From the NCBI GenBank assembly GCA_035524595.1, contig DATKOP010000020.1:1-64000 (forward strand): a stretch of DNA of 64,000 nt, in the 5' to 3' direction. The notes beneath the pieces are model-generated. The model saw only the letters and a program-made list of their open reading frames with translations, was not told the origin of the DNA and did not search any database. Source of the DNA: CAIKZZ01 sp035524595. GTDB lineage: Bacteria > Pseudomonadota > Gammaproteobacteria > Steroidobacterales > Steroidobacteraceae. Shown one piece after another: positions 22,998 to 31,990 of this stretch. Made by a program: the position numbers and the translations under genes. The first letter of the stretch is position 1; every line of letters begins with the position of its first letter.

Positions 22998-24418
22998 CGG
23001 TCGAGGGCCCAGCGCACGATCGTGTCGATGACCGGCTGGGCGCTGAACTCCGCGCCCGGGTGGTTGACGATGACGACCACGGCGAGCGGCCGTCCGCTGC
23101 GGCTCGTGACCCAGCCGGCGACGGCGCCGACGCCGCTCAGGTGCCCGGTCTTGAGCCGCACCCGGCCCTCGCCGGCGAGGTCGGCGAAGCGGCGCTTGAG
23201 CGTGCCGTCCTGGCCGCCGAGCGGCAGCGAGGCGGCGAGTTCGGGGAAGTAGCGGCTGCGGTAGGCGGCGGCCAGCACCCGCGCCATGCTGTCGGCGGCG
23301 ATCCGCGTGCGCCGCGAGAGCCCGGAGCCGTTGTCGATCACGAGTTCGGGGAACGCGAGCCCCTGGCGCGCGAGCCACTCGGCCAGCGCCCGCTCGCCGT
23401 TCGCGACCGTGGCCGGCGCGCCGTAGCGTTCCCACGCCAGCGTCAGCACCAGCATGCGCGCCATGGTGTTGTTGCTGTACTTGTTCAGCAGCCGCACGAC
23501 CTCGGCGAGCGACAGCGACTCGAACTCCGCCAGCGGCCGGGCCCCGTCCGGCCGGCTGTCGAGCCGCAGCCGGCCGGCGAACTCGCCGCCCTGCTCGCGC
23601 CAGGCGGTGACGAAGGTGCCGTAGGCGAAGTCGGGCGCGCGCATGATCGCGCGGCGCGCGACGCTCGGCGGGCAGTGGCGCGACAGCCGCCCGGTCAGCG
23701 CGAGGCGGTCGGGCTCGTCCTCGTAGGTCGTGAAGGTGACCGACTTCAGGCCCTCGTCGCAGGCGCCGTCGGCGGCGCGGATCGAGGTCGACAGCCGCAG
23801 GTTGGCGGGTTCCGGATCGACGATCACGCGCACCCGGGAGGCCTCCGGCACGAAGTGGAACTCCACCGCCTGGAAGTTCACCAGCAGCGCGTCCGGCAGC
23901 ACGTTGTAGACGCGGTCGCCGCGACCGTCGAACTCGTCGGCCTCCGGCTCCTGCAGCGCGTACAGCGTGCGGTCGATGACGATGTCGCCGTCGATGCGCT
24001 TGAGGCCGGTGTTCCTGAGCTCGCGCGCGAAGCGCCACCAGCGCTCGGCCGTCAGGTACGGGTCGCCGCCGCCGCGGAGCACGAGGTCGCCGAGGAGCCG
24101 ACCGTCGGCCACCGGGCCGGTGCCGAAGGCGCGCGTCGTCCAGTGGTAGGCGGGGCCGAGCTGGTCGAGCGCGGCGAAGGTGGTCAGCACCTTGATGGTC
24201 GAGGCGGGGCTGCGCGGCTCGCGGGCGTTGAGCTCGAGGTAGGACTCGCCGCTCAGCGCGTCGCGCACGACGATGCTGACCGCCGAGGCGGGCAGCGCCT
24301 CGCTGTGCAGCACCTGCTCGATGCGCGCCGGCAGGGGGGCGGCGCCGGCGCCGGCCGCGAGGGCGGCGGCGGCCGAGGCGAGGATGGCCGCGAGGGCGCG
24401 GCGCGGGGGCGGTATCAT
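22994..24418 (-). CDS. dacB: D-alanyl-D-alanine carboxypeptidase/endopeptidase (PBP4)
   Basis: A 474-residue PBP4-family protein with a signal peptide (ALAAILASAAAALAAGAGA) for the periplasm. The three active-site motifs are present: S73-x-x-K76 (SPASTIK), SNN in KYSNNTMARM, and KTG in LKTGHLSG. It trims or cleaves peptidoglycan cross-links. The ATG at 24418 is chosen because it gives a normal signal peptide; an in-frame start at 24454 would add 12 residues. It is convergent with the exonuclease gene, sharing CTAG so that both stops overlap. Confidence 0.94.
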   Translation of the reverse strand: MIPPPRRALAAILASAAAALAAGAGAAPLPARIEQVLHSEALPASAVSIVVRDALSGESYLELNAREPRSPASTIKVLTTFAALDQLGPAYHWTTRAFGTGPVADGRLLGDLVLRGGGDPYLTAERWWRFARELRNTGLKRIDGDIVIDRTLYALQEPEADEFDGRGDRVYNVLPDALLVNFQAVEFHFVPEASRVRVIVDPEPANLRLSTSIRAADGACDEGLKSVTFTTYEDEPDRLALTGRLSRHCPPSVARRAIMRAPDFAYGTFVTAWREQGGEFAGRLRLDSRPDGARPLAEFESLSLAEVVRLLNKYSNNTMARMLVLTLAWERYGAPATVANGERALAEWLARQGLAFPELVIDNGSGLSRRTRIAADSMARVLAAAYRSRYFPELAASLPLGGQDGTLKRRFADLAGEGRVRLKTGHLSGVGAVAGWVTSRSGRPLAVVVIVNHPGAEFSAQPVIDTIVRWALDR

Positions 24419-24452
24419 GCGCGCGCAGTGTAGCGGCGCCGCGCCGGCATGC

Positions 24453-24478
24453 AACTTTGTGGCCGGTGGCGCTGTCTA
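24453..24478 (+). promoter_or_regulatory. Sigma-E-like promoter for the HtrA protease gene
   Basis: AACTT (24453-24457) and GTCTA (24474-24478) are separated by 16 bases, 37 bases before the protease ATG. The RpoE consensus is GGAACTT-N15/16-GTCTAA, so both boxes match well except for the first bases of the -35 box. degP/mucD genes are classic RpoE targets, which supports the call. Confidence 0.45.
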
Positions 24479-24514
24479 TGCCGGCATCACCCTTGGTGGA
24501 TCAGGAGTGGGATC

Positions 24515-25978
24515 ATGGCTCGACGGCTGTCGGTCGCCGGCGTGGCGGCGGTCATGGGAATCGCGGTAGCAGGGCTCGGCGCGTGCCAGCGTGCGCCGGA
24601 CCGGGTGGCGGCGCCGCTCGCGAGCGCGCCGCTCAAGGCGCCGGTCGCCATGAGCCCGGGCACCAGCGCGGCGGCCGGCCGCGGCCTGCCGGACTTCACC
24701 GAGCTCGTGGCGCGCAACGGCCCGGCGGTGGTCAACATCACGGTCGTCGAGCGCAGCCGGCCCGCGTCCTTCGAGGAGGGCGGCCCCGACGACCCGCTGC
24801 ACGACTTCCTGCGGCGCTTCGGCATGCCATCGCCGCGCGGCCCGCAGCAGCCGGCGCGCGGCGAGGGCTCCGGCTTCATCGTCGCGCCGGACGGCTACAT
24901 CCTGACCAACGCCCACGTGGTCGCCGACGCCCGCGAGGTGACGGTGCGCCTGACCGACCGGCGCGAGTTCACCGCCAAGGTCATCGGCGTCGACCGGCGC
25001 ACCGACGTCGCGGTCATCAAGATCGACGGCAAGGACCTGCCGACGGTGCGCATCGGCGACCCGTCGCGGCTGCGCCCCGGCGAGTGGGTGGTCGCGATCG
25101 GCTCGCCCTTCGGCTTCGACAACAGCGTCACGGCGGGCATCGTCAGCGCCATCTCGCGCTCGCTGCCGGACGGCCAGTACACGCCGTTCATCCAGACCGA
25201 TGCCGCGGTGAACCCGGGCAACTCCGGCGGGCCGCTGTTCAACATGGCCGGCGAGGTCGTCGGCATGAACTCGCAGATCTACAGCCGCACCGGCGGCTTC
25301 ATGGGCATCTCGTTCGCGATCCCGATCGACATCGCGACCGGCGTCGAGGACCAGCTGGTGAAGACCGGCCGCGTGCAGCGCGGCCGCATCGGCGTGCTGG
25401 TCCAGGAGGTCGGCCAGCAGCTCGCCGACTCCTTCGGTCTCGACCGGCCGCGCGGCGCGATCGTCGCGCAGGTCGAGGGCGGCGGCCCGGCGGCCAAGGC
25501 CGGCCTCAAGGCCGGCGACGTGATCCTGGCGGTCGCCGGCCAGCCGATCGAGCGCTCCGGGCAGCTGTCGGCGGTGATCTCGCAGATCCGGCCCGGCACG
25601 CGCGTCGAGCTCGAGGTGTGGCGCGAGCGCGCCAGCCGCAAGATCGAGGTCGAGGTCGGCGAGCTCAAGGAAGGCGCGATCGCGGCCAACGAGCGCGGCG
25701 ACGCCCGCGAGGGCGGCAAGCTCGGCCTGTCGGTGCGGCCGCTGACGCCGCAGGAGAAGCGCGCCGCGGGGCTCGACGGCGGCCTGCTGGTCGAGGACGT
25801 GGCGGGCCCGGCGCTCGAGGCGGACGTGCGCCCCGGCGACGTGATCGTCGGCGCCAACGGCCAGCGGGTCGCCAGCGCCGAGGACCTCGCCGCCCAGACC
25901 GGCAAGTCCAAGCGCTCGGTGGCGCTGCTCGTCAACCGGGACGGCACGACGATCTTCATTCCGATTAAGATCGGGTGA
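24515..25978 (+). CDS. degP: HtrA/DegP-family serine protease, possibly a lipoprotein
   Basis: A 487-residue periplasmic quality-control protease. The catalytic triad is His134 (TNAHVV), Asp164 (RTDVAVI) and Ser237 (GNSGGPL). Two PDZ domains follow (about 290-380 and 400-485). The N-terminus reads VAGLGACQR: LGAC is an acceptable lipobox, so the enzyme may be lipid-anchored, unlike soluble E. coli DegP. Start ATG has AGGAGTGG just upstream; a longer start at 24449 would spoil the signal. A sigma-E-like promoter lies upstream, and two SUMF1-domain genes follow with a 1-base gap each, forming one operon. Confidence 0.94.
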   Translation: MARRLSVAGVAAVMGIAVAGLGACQRAPDRVAAPLASAPLKAPVAMSPGTSAAAGRGLPDFTELVARNGPAVVNITVVERSRPASFEEGGPDDPLHDFLRRFGMPSPRGPQQPARGEGSGFIVAPDGYILTNAHVVADAREVTVRLTDRREFTAKVIGVDRRTDVAVIKIDGKDLPTVRIGDPSRLRPGEWVVAIGSPFGFDNSVTAGIVSAISRSLPDGQYTPFIQTDAAVNPGNSGGPLFNMAGEVVGMNSQIYSRTGGFMGISFAIPIDIATGVEDQLVKTGRVQRGRIGVLVQEVGQQLADSFGLDRPRGAIVAQVEGGGPAAKAGLKAGDVILAVAGQPIERSGQLSAVISQIRPGTRVELEVWRERASRKIEVEVGELKEGAIAANERGDAREGGKLGLSVRPLTPQEKRAAGLDGGLLVEDVAGPALEADVRPGDVIVGANGQRVASAEDLAAQTGKSKRSVALLVNRDGTTIFIPIKIG

Positions 25979-25979
25979 G

Positions 25980-26942
25980 ATGCAACGACGCGCAGGCAGG
26001 GGGGGAGGGCTCGGGCTGCTGCTCGGGCTCGCGGGTCTGGGGGCGGCGCCGCTAGCGCTTGCGGACCCCGCCGCGCCCTTTCGCGACTGCGCCGAGTGCC
26101 CGGAGATGGTGCGCGTCCCGGCCGGCACCTTCGTCATGGGCACGCCGACGGCCGACCCGCACGCCGCCGCCACGCGCGCCGAGTCGCAGGCGCTGATCGT
26201 GCGGATCCCGAAGCCGATCGGCATCGGCCGCCTCGAGGTCACGCGCCGCGAGTTCCGCGCGTTCGCCGCCGACGCCGGCTACGACGTGCACGGCCCCTGC
26301 GTCAGCTGGGACGAGGCGCTCGGGCGCTTTCGCGCCGACCGCAACCGCGGACCCGAGAACCCGGGGCGGCCGCGCGAGGCCCGCGACGACCACCCGGTCG
26401 CGTGCGTCAGCTGGGGCGACGCCAAGGCCTACGTCGAGTGGCTGGCGAAGAAGACCGGCAAGCCCTACCGGCTGCCCTCCGAGGCCGAATGGGAATACGC
26501 GGCCCGCGCCGGCAGCAGCACGCGCTGGCCCTGGGGCGAGGCGGCGTCCGACGGCTGCGACTTCGCGAACCTCTACGACCTCTCGAGCCAGGAGGGCTAC
26601 GCCTTCGGCTGGGAGCCGGTCCGCTGCCGCGACAAGTACCCCGACGTCGCGCCGGCCGGCGCGCTGCGCGCCAACGCCTTCGGCCTCTACGACATGATCG
26701 GCAACGTCGCCGAGTGGGTCGAGGACTGCTACACCGACAGCTACGTCGGGCGGCCGCGCGACGGGCGCGCCTGGGTCTGGGCCGGCGGCTGCGCGCGGCG
26801 CGTGCTGCGCGGCGGCAGCTGGGTGACCCCGGCCGAGCGCGCCCGCAGCGGGCTGCGCGAGTCGGCCGAGAGCGGCATGCGCGCCGACTTCATCGGCTTT
26901 CGCGTCGCGCTCGATCTCGACGGCCGTCCGGAGGCGCGCTGA
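25980..26942 (+). CDS. Secreted SUMF1-domain protein, copy 1 (not a canonical formylglycine enzyme)
   Basis: A 320-residue protein with a signal peptide (GLGLLLGLAGLGAAPLALA). The mature part begins with DCAECPEMVRVPAGTFVMG and shows the SUMF1 fold: LEVTRREFRAFA, YRLPSEAEWEYAARAG, NAFGLYDMIGNVAEWVEDCY and VLRGGSWVTPAERARSG. Where true formylglycine-generating enzymes have copper-binding cysteines (RGGSxLCxxxYC), this has RGGSWVTP, so it should lack that activity. Possible roles are ligand binding or envelope sensing. It starts 1 base after the HtrA stop, with its paralogue 1 base after it. Confidence 0.83.
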   Translation: MQRRAGRGGGLGLLLGLAGLGAAPLALADPAAPFRDCAECPEMVRVPAGTFVMGTPTADPHAAATRAESQALIVRIPKPIGIGRLEVTRREFRAFAADAGYDVHGPCVSWDEALGRFRADRNRGPENPGRPREARDDHPVACVSWGDAKAYVEWLAKKTGKPYRLPSEAEWEYAARAGSSTRWPWGEAASDGCDFANLYDLSSQEGYAFGWEPVRCRDKYPDVAPAGALRANAFGLYDMIGNVAEWVEDCYTDSYVGRPRDGRAWVWAGGCARRVLRGGSWVTPAERARSGLRESAESGMRADFIGFRVALDLDGRPEAR

Positions 26943-26943
26943 G

Positions 26944-27963
26944 ATGCGCGCGCTGACGCTCACCCTGGCGCTGCTCGCCGTGGCGGTTGCGCTCGCGCAG
27001 CCGCCACCCGCGCCGAAGCCCGGCGCGCCGCCGCCGGCCGCGGCGAAGGCCGCCGCGCCGCCGGCGGGGCCGGCGGGCACCGGCGTGCCGGCCGCGGTTG
27101 GCGCGATCCGAGACTGCCCGGCCTGCCCGGACATGGTGATGATCCCGGCCGGCACCTTCGTGCTCGGCACCAGCGCCGACGCCGGCGAGCGCGACCCCGA
27201 CCGCGGCGAGTCGCCGCCGCTGCCGGTGACGATCTCGCGCGCCTTCGCGATCGGCCGCTTCGAGGTCACGGTCGGGGAGTTTCGGGTGTTCGTCGCCGCG
27301 ACCCAGTACGCACCGGCCGGCGACTGCCGGGTCGCGAGCGGCGGGGCCTGGGTGCGGCTGCCGGACCGCGGCTGGCAGGAGCCCGGCTTCCCGGCGCCGC
27401 AGGCGGACGGCGAGCCGGTGGTCTGCGTCAGCTGGGATGACGCCAAGGCCTACACCGACTGGCTGACGCGACTCACCGGCAAGCTGTACCGGCTGCCGTC
27501 GGAGACCGAGTGGGAGTACGCGGCGCGCGGCGGCACGGCCACGCCGCGCTTCTTCGGCGACCAGGACTCGGACGAGGACACCGTGCTGTCGGTGGCCTGC
27601 GACTACGCGAACGTCTACGACGCCTCGGCGGTCGCCGAGCTGCGCTTCCCCTATCCGAGCGCGCGCTGCAACGACGGCCGCGCCTACACGGCCCCGGTCG
27701 GCAGCTACCGGCCGAACGCCTTCGATCTCTACGACATGATCGGCAACGTGCGCGAGTGGCTGCACGACTGCTACACGGCGAGCTACCTCGGGCGCCCGCC
27801 GGACGGGCGCGCCTGGGAGTGGGCCGGCGGCTGCGAGCTGCGCGGCGTGCGCGGCGGCTCGTGGGCCACGCGGCCGGCCGAGAGCCGGGCGGCGGCGCGC
27901 GGCGCCGAGATGCAGGGGCTGCGGCAGTCGGATCTCGGCTTTCGCGTCGTGCGCGAACTCTAG
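26944..27963 (+). CDS. Secreted SUMF1-domain protein, copy 2
   Basis: A 339-residue paralogue of the preceding gene. After a signal peptide (LTLALLAVAVALAQ) comes a Pro/Ala-rich linker (about residues 19-50), then DCPACPDMVMIPAGTFVLG and the SUMF1 fold with YRLPSETEWEYAARGG, NAFDLYDMIGNVREWLHDCY and GVRGGSWATRPAESRA. The copper-site cysteines of formylglycine-generating enzyme are again missing, while cysteines around the fold (DCPAC, VACDY, SARCND, HDCYT, GGCEL) are shared with copy 1 and may form disulfides. The linker suggests it is held away from a membrane or wall. A tandem duplication is the simplest origin. Confidence 0.83.
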   Translation: MRALTLTLALLAVAVALAQPPPAPKPGAPPPAAAKAAAPPAGPAGTGVPAAVGAIRDCPACPDMVMIPAGTFVLGTSADAGERDPDRGESPPLPVTISRAFAIGRFEVTVGEFRVFVAATQYAPAGDCRVASGGAWVRLPDRGWQEPGFPAPQADGEPVVCVSWDDAKAYTDWLTRLTGKLYRLPSETEWEYAARGGTATPRFFGDQDSDEDTVLSVACDYANVYDASAVAELRFPYPSARCNDGRAYTAPVGSYRPNAFDLYDMIGNVREWLHDCYTASYLGRPPDGRAWEWAGGCELRGVRGGSWATRPAESRAAARGAEMQGLRQSDLGFRVVREL

Positions 27964-27973
27964 GCCGCGGGCC

Positions 27974-29224
27974 TCAGCGCGCGGCGGCGTCGACGACCGC
28001 CGCGAAGAACGCGTAGGTCTCGGCCTCCTTCTCGTCCTCCCAGGCGTGCAGCCAGCTCGACAGCTTCACGACCACGACCTTCTCCACCGGGTCGACCAGG
28101 ATGAACTGGCCGTGGATGCCCTGCGCCGTGAAGCGGCGGTTGGCGCCCGGCAGGCACCACCACTGGTAGCCGTAGCCGAGCGGGTAGCCCGGCTGCAGCT
28201 TGCCGTAGTCGACGTACGGATCCGCGGGCCGGGTCGCCGCCTCCACCCAGCCCGCGGGCAGGAGCTGCGTGCCGTGCCAGCGTCCGAGGTTCGCGAACAG
28301 CAGGCCGAAGCGCCCGTAGTCGCGCAGCCGCACCTGCAGTCCGCCGCCCGCGAGCTCGCGGCCGCCGCTGCCGGGCGCATCGAGCAGCCAGCGCGCGGCG
28401 GCCTCGGCGCCGAGCGGTTGCCACAGCTTCTCGGACAGGTAGGCCGACAGCGACCGGCCGGTGACGCGCGCGACCAGCGCGCCCAGCACCTCGGTGTTGG
28501 CGGTCGCGTAGTAGAAGCGCTCGCCCGGCGGGTAGGCGCCCCGGTACGAGCGCGAGAGGTCGTACAGGCCGCCATGGTTCTTCGCCACCACCGCGGCGAA
28601 GGCGGCGATGTCGGAGTCCTTGTCCTCGTACTCCTCGATGAAGCTCGTGCCGCTCGCCATCTGCAGCACCTGCTTGATGGTCGCGGTCTCGTAGGCCGAG
28701 CCCTGCAGCTCCGGCAGGTAGCCGAGGATCGGGTCGTCGAGGCTCCTGAGCTTGCCGTCGGCGAGCGCGAACGCGACCAGCGTCGACACGAACGACTTGC
28801 CGACCGAGAACGACATGAACAGGTCCTGCGGGTCGGCGCCCTGGTAGTAGCCCTCGTACAGGATCTGGTCGCCCTTCAGGATCAGCAGGCCGGTCGTGTC
28901 GGTGCGCTTGACGAAGTCCGCGATCGAATAGGTCGCGTCGCCGAAGCGGTAGTGCACCTCGAGGGGCGTGGCGGCCGTCGCGAGCGGCGACGGCGAGGCG
29001 CCGGGCGCGATGCGCCGCGTCGGCAGGACCTCCTCGATGTTGCGGTAGGTGACCGCGGTGTTCTCGGTCGTGAACAGGCCGGCCGGCGTCGGCACGCCGT
29101 CGCCGGCGTCCCACGCCGGGGACGGCACCAGGTCCTTGGCGGCGATGCGCTTGCCGGCGGCGAGCGCATCGCCGGAGGCGGCGAGCACGGCCGCGGTGAT
29201 CAAGAGGGCGGTGAGACGACGCAT
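27974..29224 (-). CDS. Periplasmic serine hydrolase of the beta-lactamase / class C-like family
   Basis: A 416-residue secreted protein (signal LTALLITAAVLAASGDALA). The nucleophile motif is S140-V-G-K (SFSVGKSF), a tyrosine-rich FYYATAN segment stands where class C enzymes have YxN, and IHGQFILVD replaces the KTG strand. This pattern is shared by 6-aminohexanoate-dimer hydrolase (NylB)-like esterases/amidases and related PBP-fold hydrolases rather than true beta-lactamases. Substrate unknown. It is convergent with the second SUMF1 gene and lies downstream of a TonB receptor on the same strand (157-bp gap), so they may serve one substrate. Confidence 0.83.
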   Translation of the reverse strand: MRRLTALLITAAVLAASGDALAAGKRIAAKDLVPSPAWDAGDGVPTPAGLFTTENTAVTYRNIEEVLPTRRIAPGASPSPLATAATPLEVHYRFGDATYSIADFVKRTDTTGLLILKGDQILYEGYYQGADPQDLFMSFSVGKSFVSTLVAFALADGKLRSLDDPILGYLPELQGSAYETATIKQVLQMASGTSFIEEYEDKDSDIAAFAAVVAKNHGGLYDLSRSYRGAYPPGERFYYATANTEVLGALVARVTGRSLSAYLSEKLWQPLGAEAAARWLLDAPGSGGRELAGGGLQVRLRDYGRFGLLFANLGRWHGTQLLPAGWVEAATRPADPYVDYGKLQPGYPLGYGYQWWCLPGANRRFTAQGIHGQFILVDPVEKVVVVKLSSWLHAWEDEKEAETYAFFAAVVDAAAR

Positions 29225-29381
29225 GGGTACTCCTGGTCAGGCGCGGCCGGGCGGCGCGGGCCGGGGGCCGGGCGGGCGCGGCCGTCGCTGCCGCAGTCCG
29301 CGCCGACCGCGCGCCCGGCCGGGCGCGGGCGGCGACGCGGCACCGGCCGCGTCGCGCACCGCTCCCGGGGAGCGCGCGGCG

Positions 29382-31874
29382 CTAGAACTTCTGGCCGAAG
29401 GTGATGCCGACCTGGCGCGGCTTGATCGGGATCACGTTCACGAGCGAGCAGGTCGAGGCCGCGCAGCTCGTGTAGCGCAGCGCCTCGCCGCGCTTGTCGA
29501 ACAGGTTCTCGACGTACAGCTCGGCGGTCCACTTGTCGCGCGCGACGCCGGTGGTGATGTCGAAGCTCGCGTAGCCCGGCTGCATGCCGATCACCTGGGT
29601 GTCGGACACCGTCAGGCTCGGAACCACGTCGCTCTGGTAGACGCCGGCGGCCTGAGCGTGCGCCTCGTAGTTGCCGGCGGTCCACTCGTAGCGCGCGATC
29701 AGGTTGCCCTTGAACTTCGGCGACACCGGCAGGCGCGTGCCGGCGGGCGCCAGCGGCTCGTTGGGCAGCTCGGTGACGGAGTCGTCGGGGTTGTGGACGA
29801 TCCGCGGCTCGGTGCAGGTCAGCGACGGGCTGTCGTAGAGGCAGGCGTTGGTCGTCAGCTTGGCCTGCAGGTAGGTCGCGGAGCCCGACAGCGTGAAGCC
29901 CGGCGCCGCGCGCCACTGCAGGTCGGCCTCGATGCCCTTGATCTCGGCGCGGCCGGCGTTGACGATCTCGGTGATGCCGTTCGCGCCCGCGATGCCGTAC
30001 TGCGCGTCCTTCCACTTCTCGAAGAACAGCGCGCCGTTGAAGCGCAACCGGTGCTCGAGCCAGGAGGTCTTCCAGCCGAGCTCGAAGTTCGTCAGGTAGT
30101 CCGGCGAGTACGGGCCGCGCGTCGCGACGCGGTTGACGCCGCCCGGCCGGAAGCCGTTCGACCAGGTCGTGTAGATCATCCGGTCGTCGTCGATCTTGTA
30201 GGTCAGGTTGAGGCGGTAGGTCTCGCTCGACTTGGTGGCCCGGTAGTCGATGTTGACGCACGGCCGCACCGTGTTGGTCGGGTCGATCGGCGTGAAGCAC
30301 TGCAGCTCGCCACTCTGCGACCAGCCGCTCTGGCCGTAGCCGAAGAAGCCGTACACGGTGTTGTCGTAGTGGAAGGCGCGGATGCCGCCGGTCAGCGTCA
30401 GCTGCTTGACGATGTCGAACGACATGTCGGTGAACAGCGCCGAGTCGCGGTCGGTGCGGGTCTGCGAGTTGAGGTACAGGAGCCCCGGCTGGCCGTCGAT
30501 CGAGCCCGCGTTGCCGTCCGCGGTGTGCGCCGCGTCCGACAGGTTCTGGATCCGGTACTCGTCGCGCGTGTCGTTCACCTGGCGCTGCACGAACGCGCCG
30601 GCGACGAAGCGGAAGCGCCACTCCTTGGGCGAGGAGATGCGCAGCTCGTGCGACTGCTTGGTGAAGTCGTCGCGGCTGGTGACCGACTGCGCCGGGCTGA
30701 CGAGGTTGCCGGCGTTGTCGCGGAAGTAGTTGCCCGAGCCGTTCAGCGCGTCGTAGAAGAACGAGTAGTCCGAGTAGTCGAAGGTGCTGGTGAGCGTGCG
30801 CTTGATGTAGCCACCGGCGTAGACGAGGTCGAAATTGCCGATCTTGCCCTGCACGGCGAGCGTCGCCATCCACCAGTTGTCCACGTCGCGGTCCGGCAGG
30901 TAGTGCGAGATGTTGAGGTCGCCGGAGCCGCCGAGCGTGTAGCTGTTGCCGCCGAGGTCCTGCACCGTGACCGGCGTCGGCGTGTAGGCGAACTGCCCGT
31001 TCGCGGTCTGGCGCTGCGTCATCAACGTCGGCGTGACCGACCAGGTGTCGGACAGGTTGACCCTGAGCGCGGCGCGCCCGCCGGTGGTGTCGACCCAGTT
31101 GTAGTTCTTCTCGACCAGCAGCGAGTTCTCGCGCGGCAGGCCGGACGACGGGAACACGAGCCCGGCCGGGCCCGGCACGTTGTTGATATAGCCGCCGTCG
31201 TGCTCGGCCCAGCCGACGAGGCGGATTGCGGTCCGGTCGTTGAGCGGCACGTTCGCGAAGGCCTCGACCTTGCCGCCGGGATCGCCGGCCGTGAAGGTGT
31301 TGGCGGTGATGTCGTAGCCGCCCGCGAACTTGCCGGGATCCGGGGCGTTGGTGATGACGCGCACGGTGCCCGCCATCGAGCTCGCGCCGAACAGCGTGCC
31401 CTGCGGTCCCGACAGTTCCTCGACGCGCGCGATGTCGTAGATGTGCACGTCGAGGTTGTTGGCGATGGTGGTCACCGGCATCTCGTCGACGTACATGCCG
31501 ACCAGCGGCTGCGAGCCGACGTGCAGGCCGTCGCCGCCGTTGGTGACGCCGCGCACGTAGAGCTGCGCGTAGGCCGGGCCGTAGCTCTGCACCGACAGGC
31601 TCGGCAGGTACTTGGCGTAGTCGTCGAAGCTCGTGACCTGCAGCTCCTCGAGCTTCTTGGTGTCGAAGGCCTGGATGCTGATCGGCACCGATTGCAGGTT
31701 CTCGGCGCGCTTCTGCGCGGTGACGACGATCTCCTCGAGCGTGCTGCCGGCGGTCGGCGCGGGCGCCTGCTGGGCGCGCGCCGGTGCGGCGGCGGCGAGG
31801 ATCGCGGATGTCAGGTAGGCGAGCGGCCGGACGCGGAGCGTCGGCCGGTGGCGGCGGCGAGTCGGCTTGCTCAA
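29382..31874 (-). CDS. TonB-dependent outer-membrane receptor
   Basis: An 830-residue receptor. After a signal peptide (AYLTSAILAAAAPARAQ) there is a TonB box-like EEIVVTAQKR, a plug domain (about 60-170, with VELSGPQGTLFGASSMAGTV) and a long beta-barrel ending in the aromatic QVGITFGQKF that marks outer-membrane insertion. It belongs to the large iron-complex/unknown-substrate class common in Steroidobacter and sphingomonads; the substrate cannot be read. No in-frame ATG or GTG gives a full signal peptide, so the TTG at 31874 is used, supported by GGGGGAAG 6 bases upstream. Confidence 0.92.
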   Translation of the reverse strand: MSKPTRRRHRPTLRVRPLAYLTSAILAAAAPARAQQAPAPTAGSTLEEIVVTAQKRAENLQSVPISIQAFDTKKLEELQVTSFDDYAKYLPSLSVQSYGPAYAQLYVRGVTNGGDGLHVGSQPLVGMYVDEMPVTTIANNLDVHIYDIARVEELSGPQGTLFGASSMAGTVRVITNAPDPGKFAGGYDITANTFTAGDPGGKVEAFANVPLNDRTAIRLVGWAEHDGGYINNVPGPAGLVFPSSGLPRENSLLVEKNYNWVDTTGGRAALRVNLSDTWSVTPTLMTQRQTANGQFAYTPTPVTVQDLGGNSYTLGGSGDLNISHYLPDRDVDNWWMATLAVQGKIGNFDLVYAGGYIKRTLTSTFDYSDYSFFYDALNGSGNYFRDNAGNLVSPAQSVTSRDDFTKQSHELRISSPKEWRFRFVAGAFVQRQVNDTRDEYRIQNLSDAAHTADGNAGSIDGQPGLLYLNSQTRTDRDSALFTDMSFDIVKQLTLTGGIRAFHYDNTVYGFFGYGQSGWSQSGELQCFTPIDPTNTVRPCVNIDYRATKSSETYRLNLTYKIDDDRMIYTTWSNGFRPGGVNRVATRGPYSPDYLTNFELGWKTSWLEHRLRFNGALFFEKWKDAQYGIAGANGITEIVNAGRAEIKGIEADLQWRAAPGFTLSGSATYLQAKLTTNACLYDSPSLTCTEPRIVHNPDDSVTELPNEPLAPAGTRLPVSPKFKGNLIARYEWTAGNYEAHAQAAGVYQSDVVPSLTVSDTQVIGMQPGYASFDITTGVARDKWTAELYVENLFDKRGEALRYTSCAASTCSLVNVIPIKPRQVGITFGQKF

Positions 31875-31990
31875 GATGCTTCCCCCCGGGCGCTGGGCCC
31901 GGTTGTTGTCGTTCAGGGCCGGAACCCCGCGATGTCAGCACAAGCCGTGCGGCCTGCGCAAGGGAGTCCCGGGTCCGGCCGGGGCCGGCC

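Noticed and set aside
25980..27963. Annotating the two SUMF1 proteins as formylglycine-generating (sulfatase-modifying) enzymes
   Set aside because: The copper-binding cysteines after RGGS are absent in both and no sulfatase is nearby.
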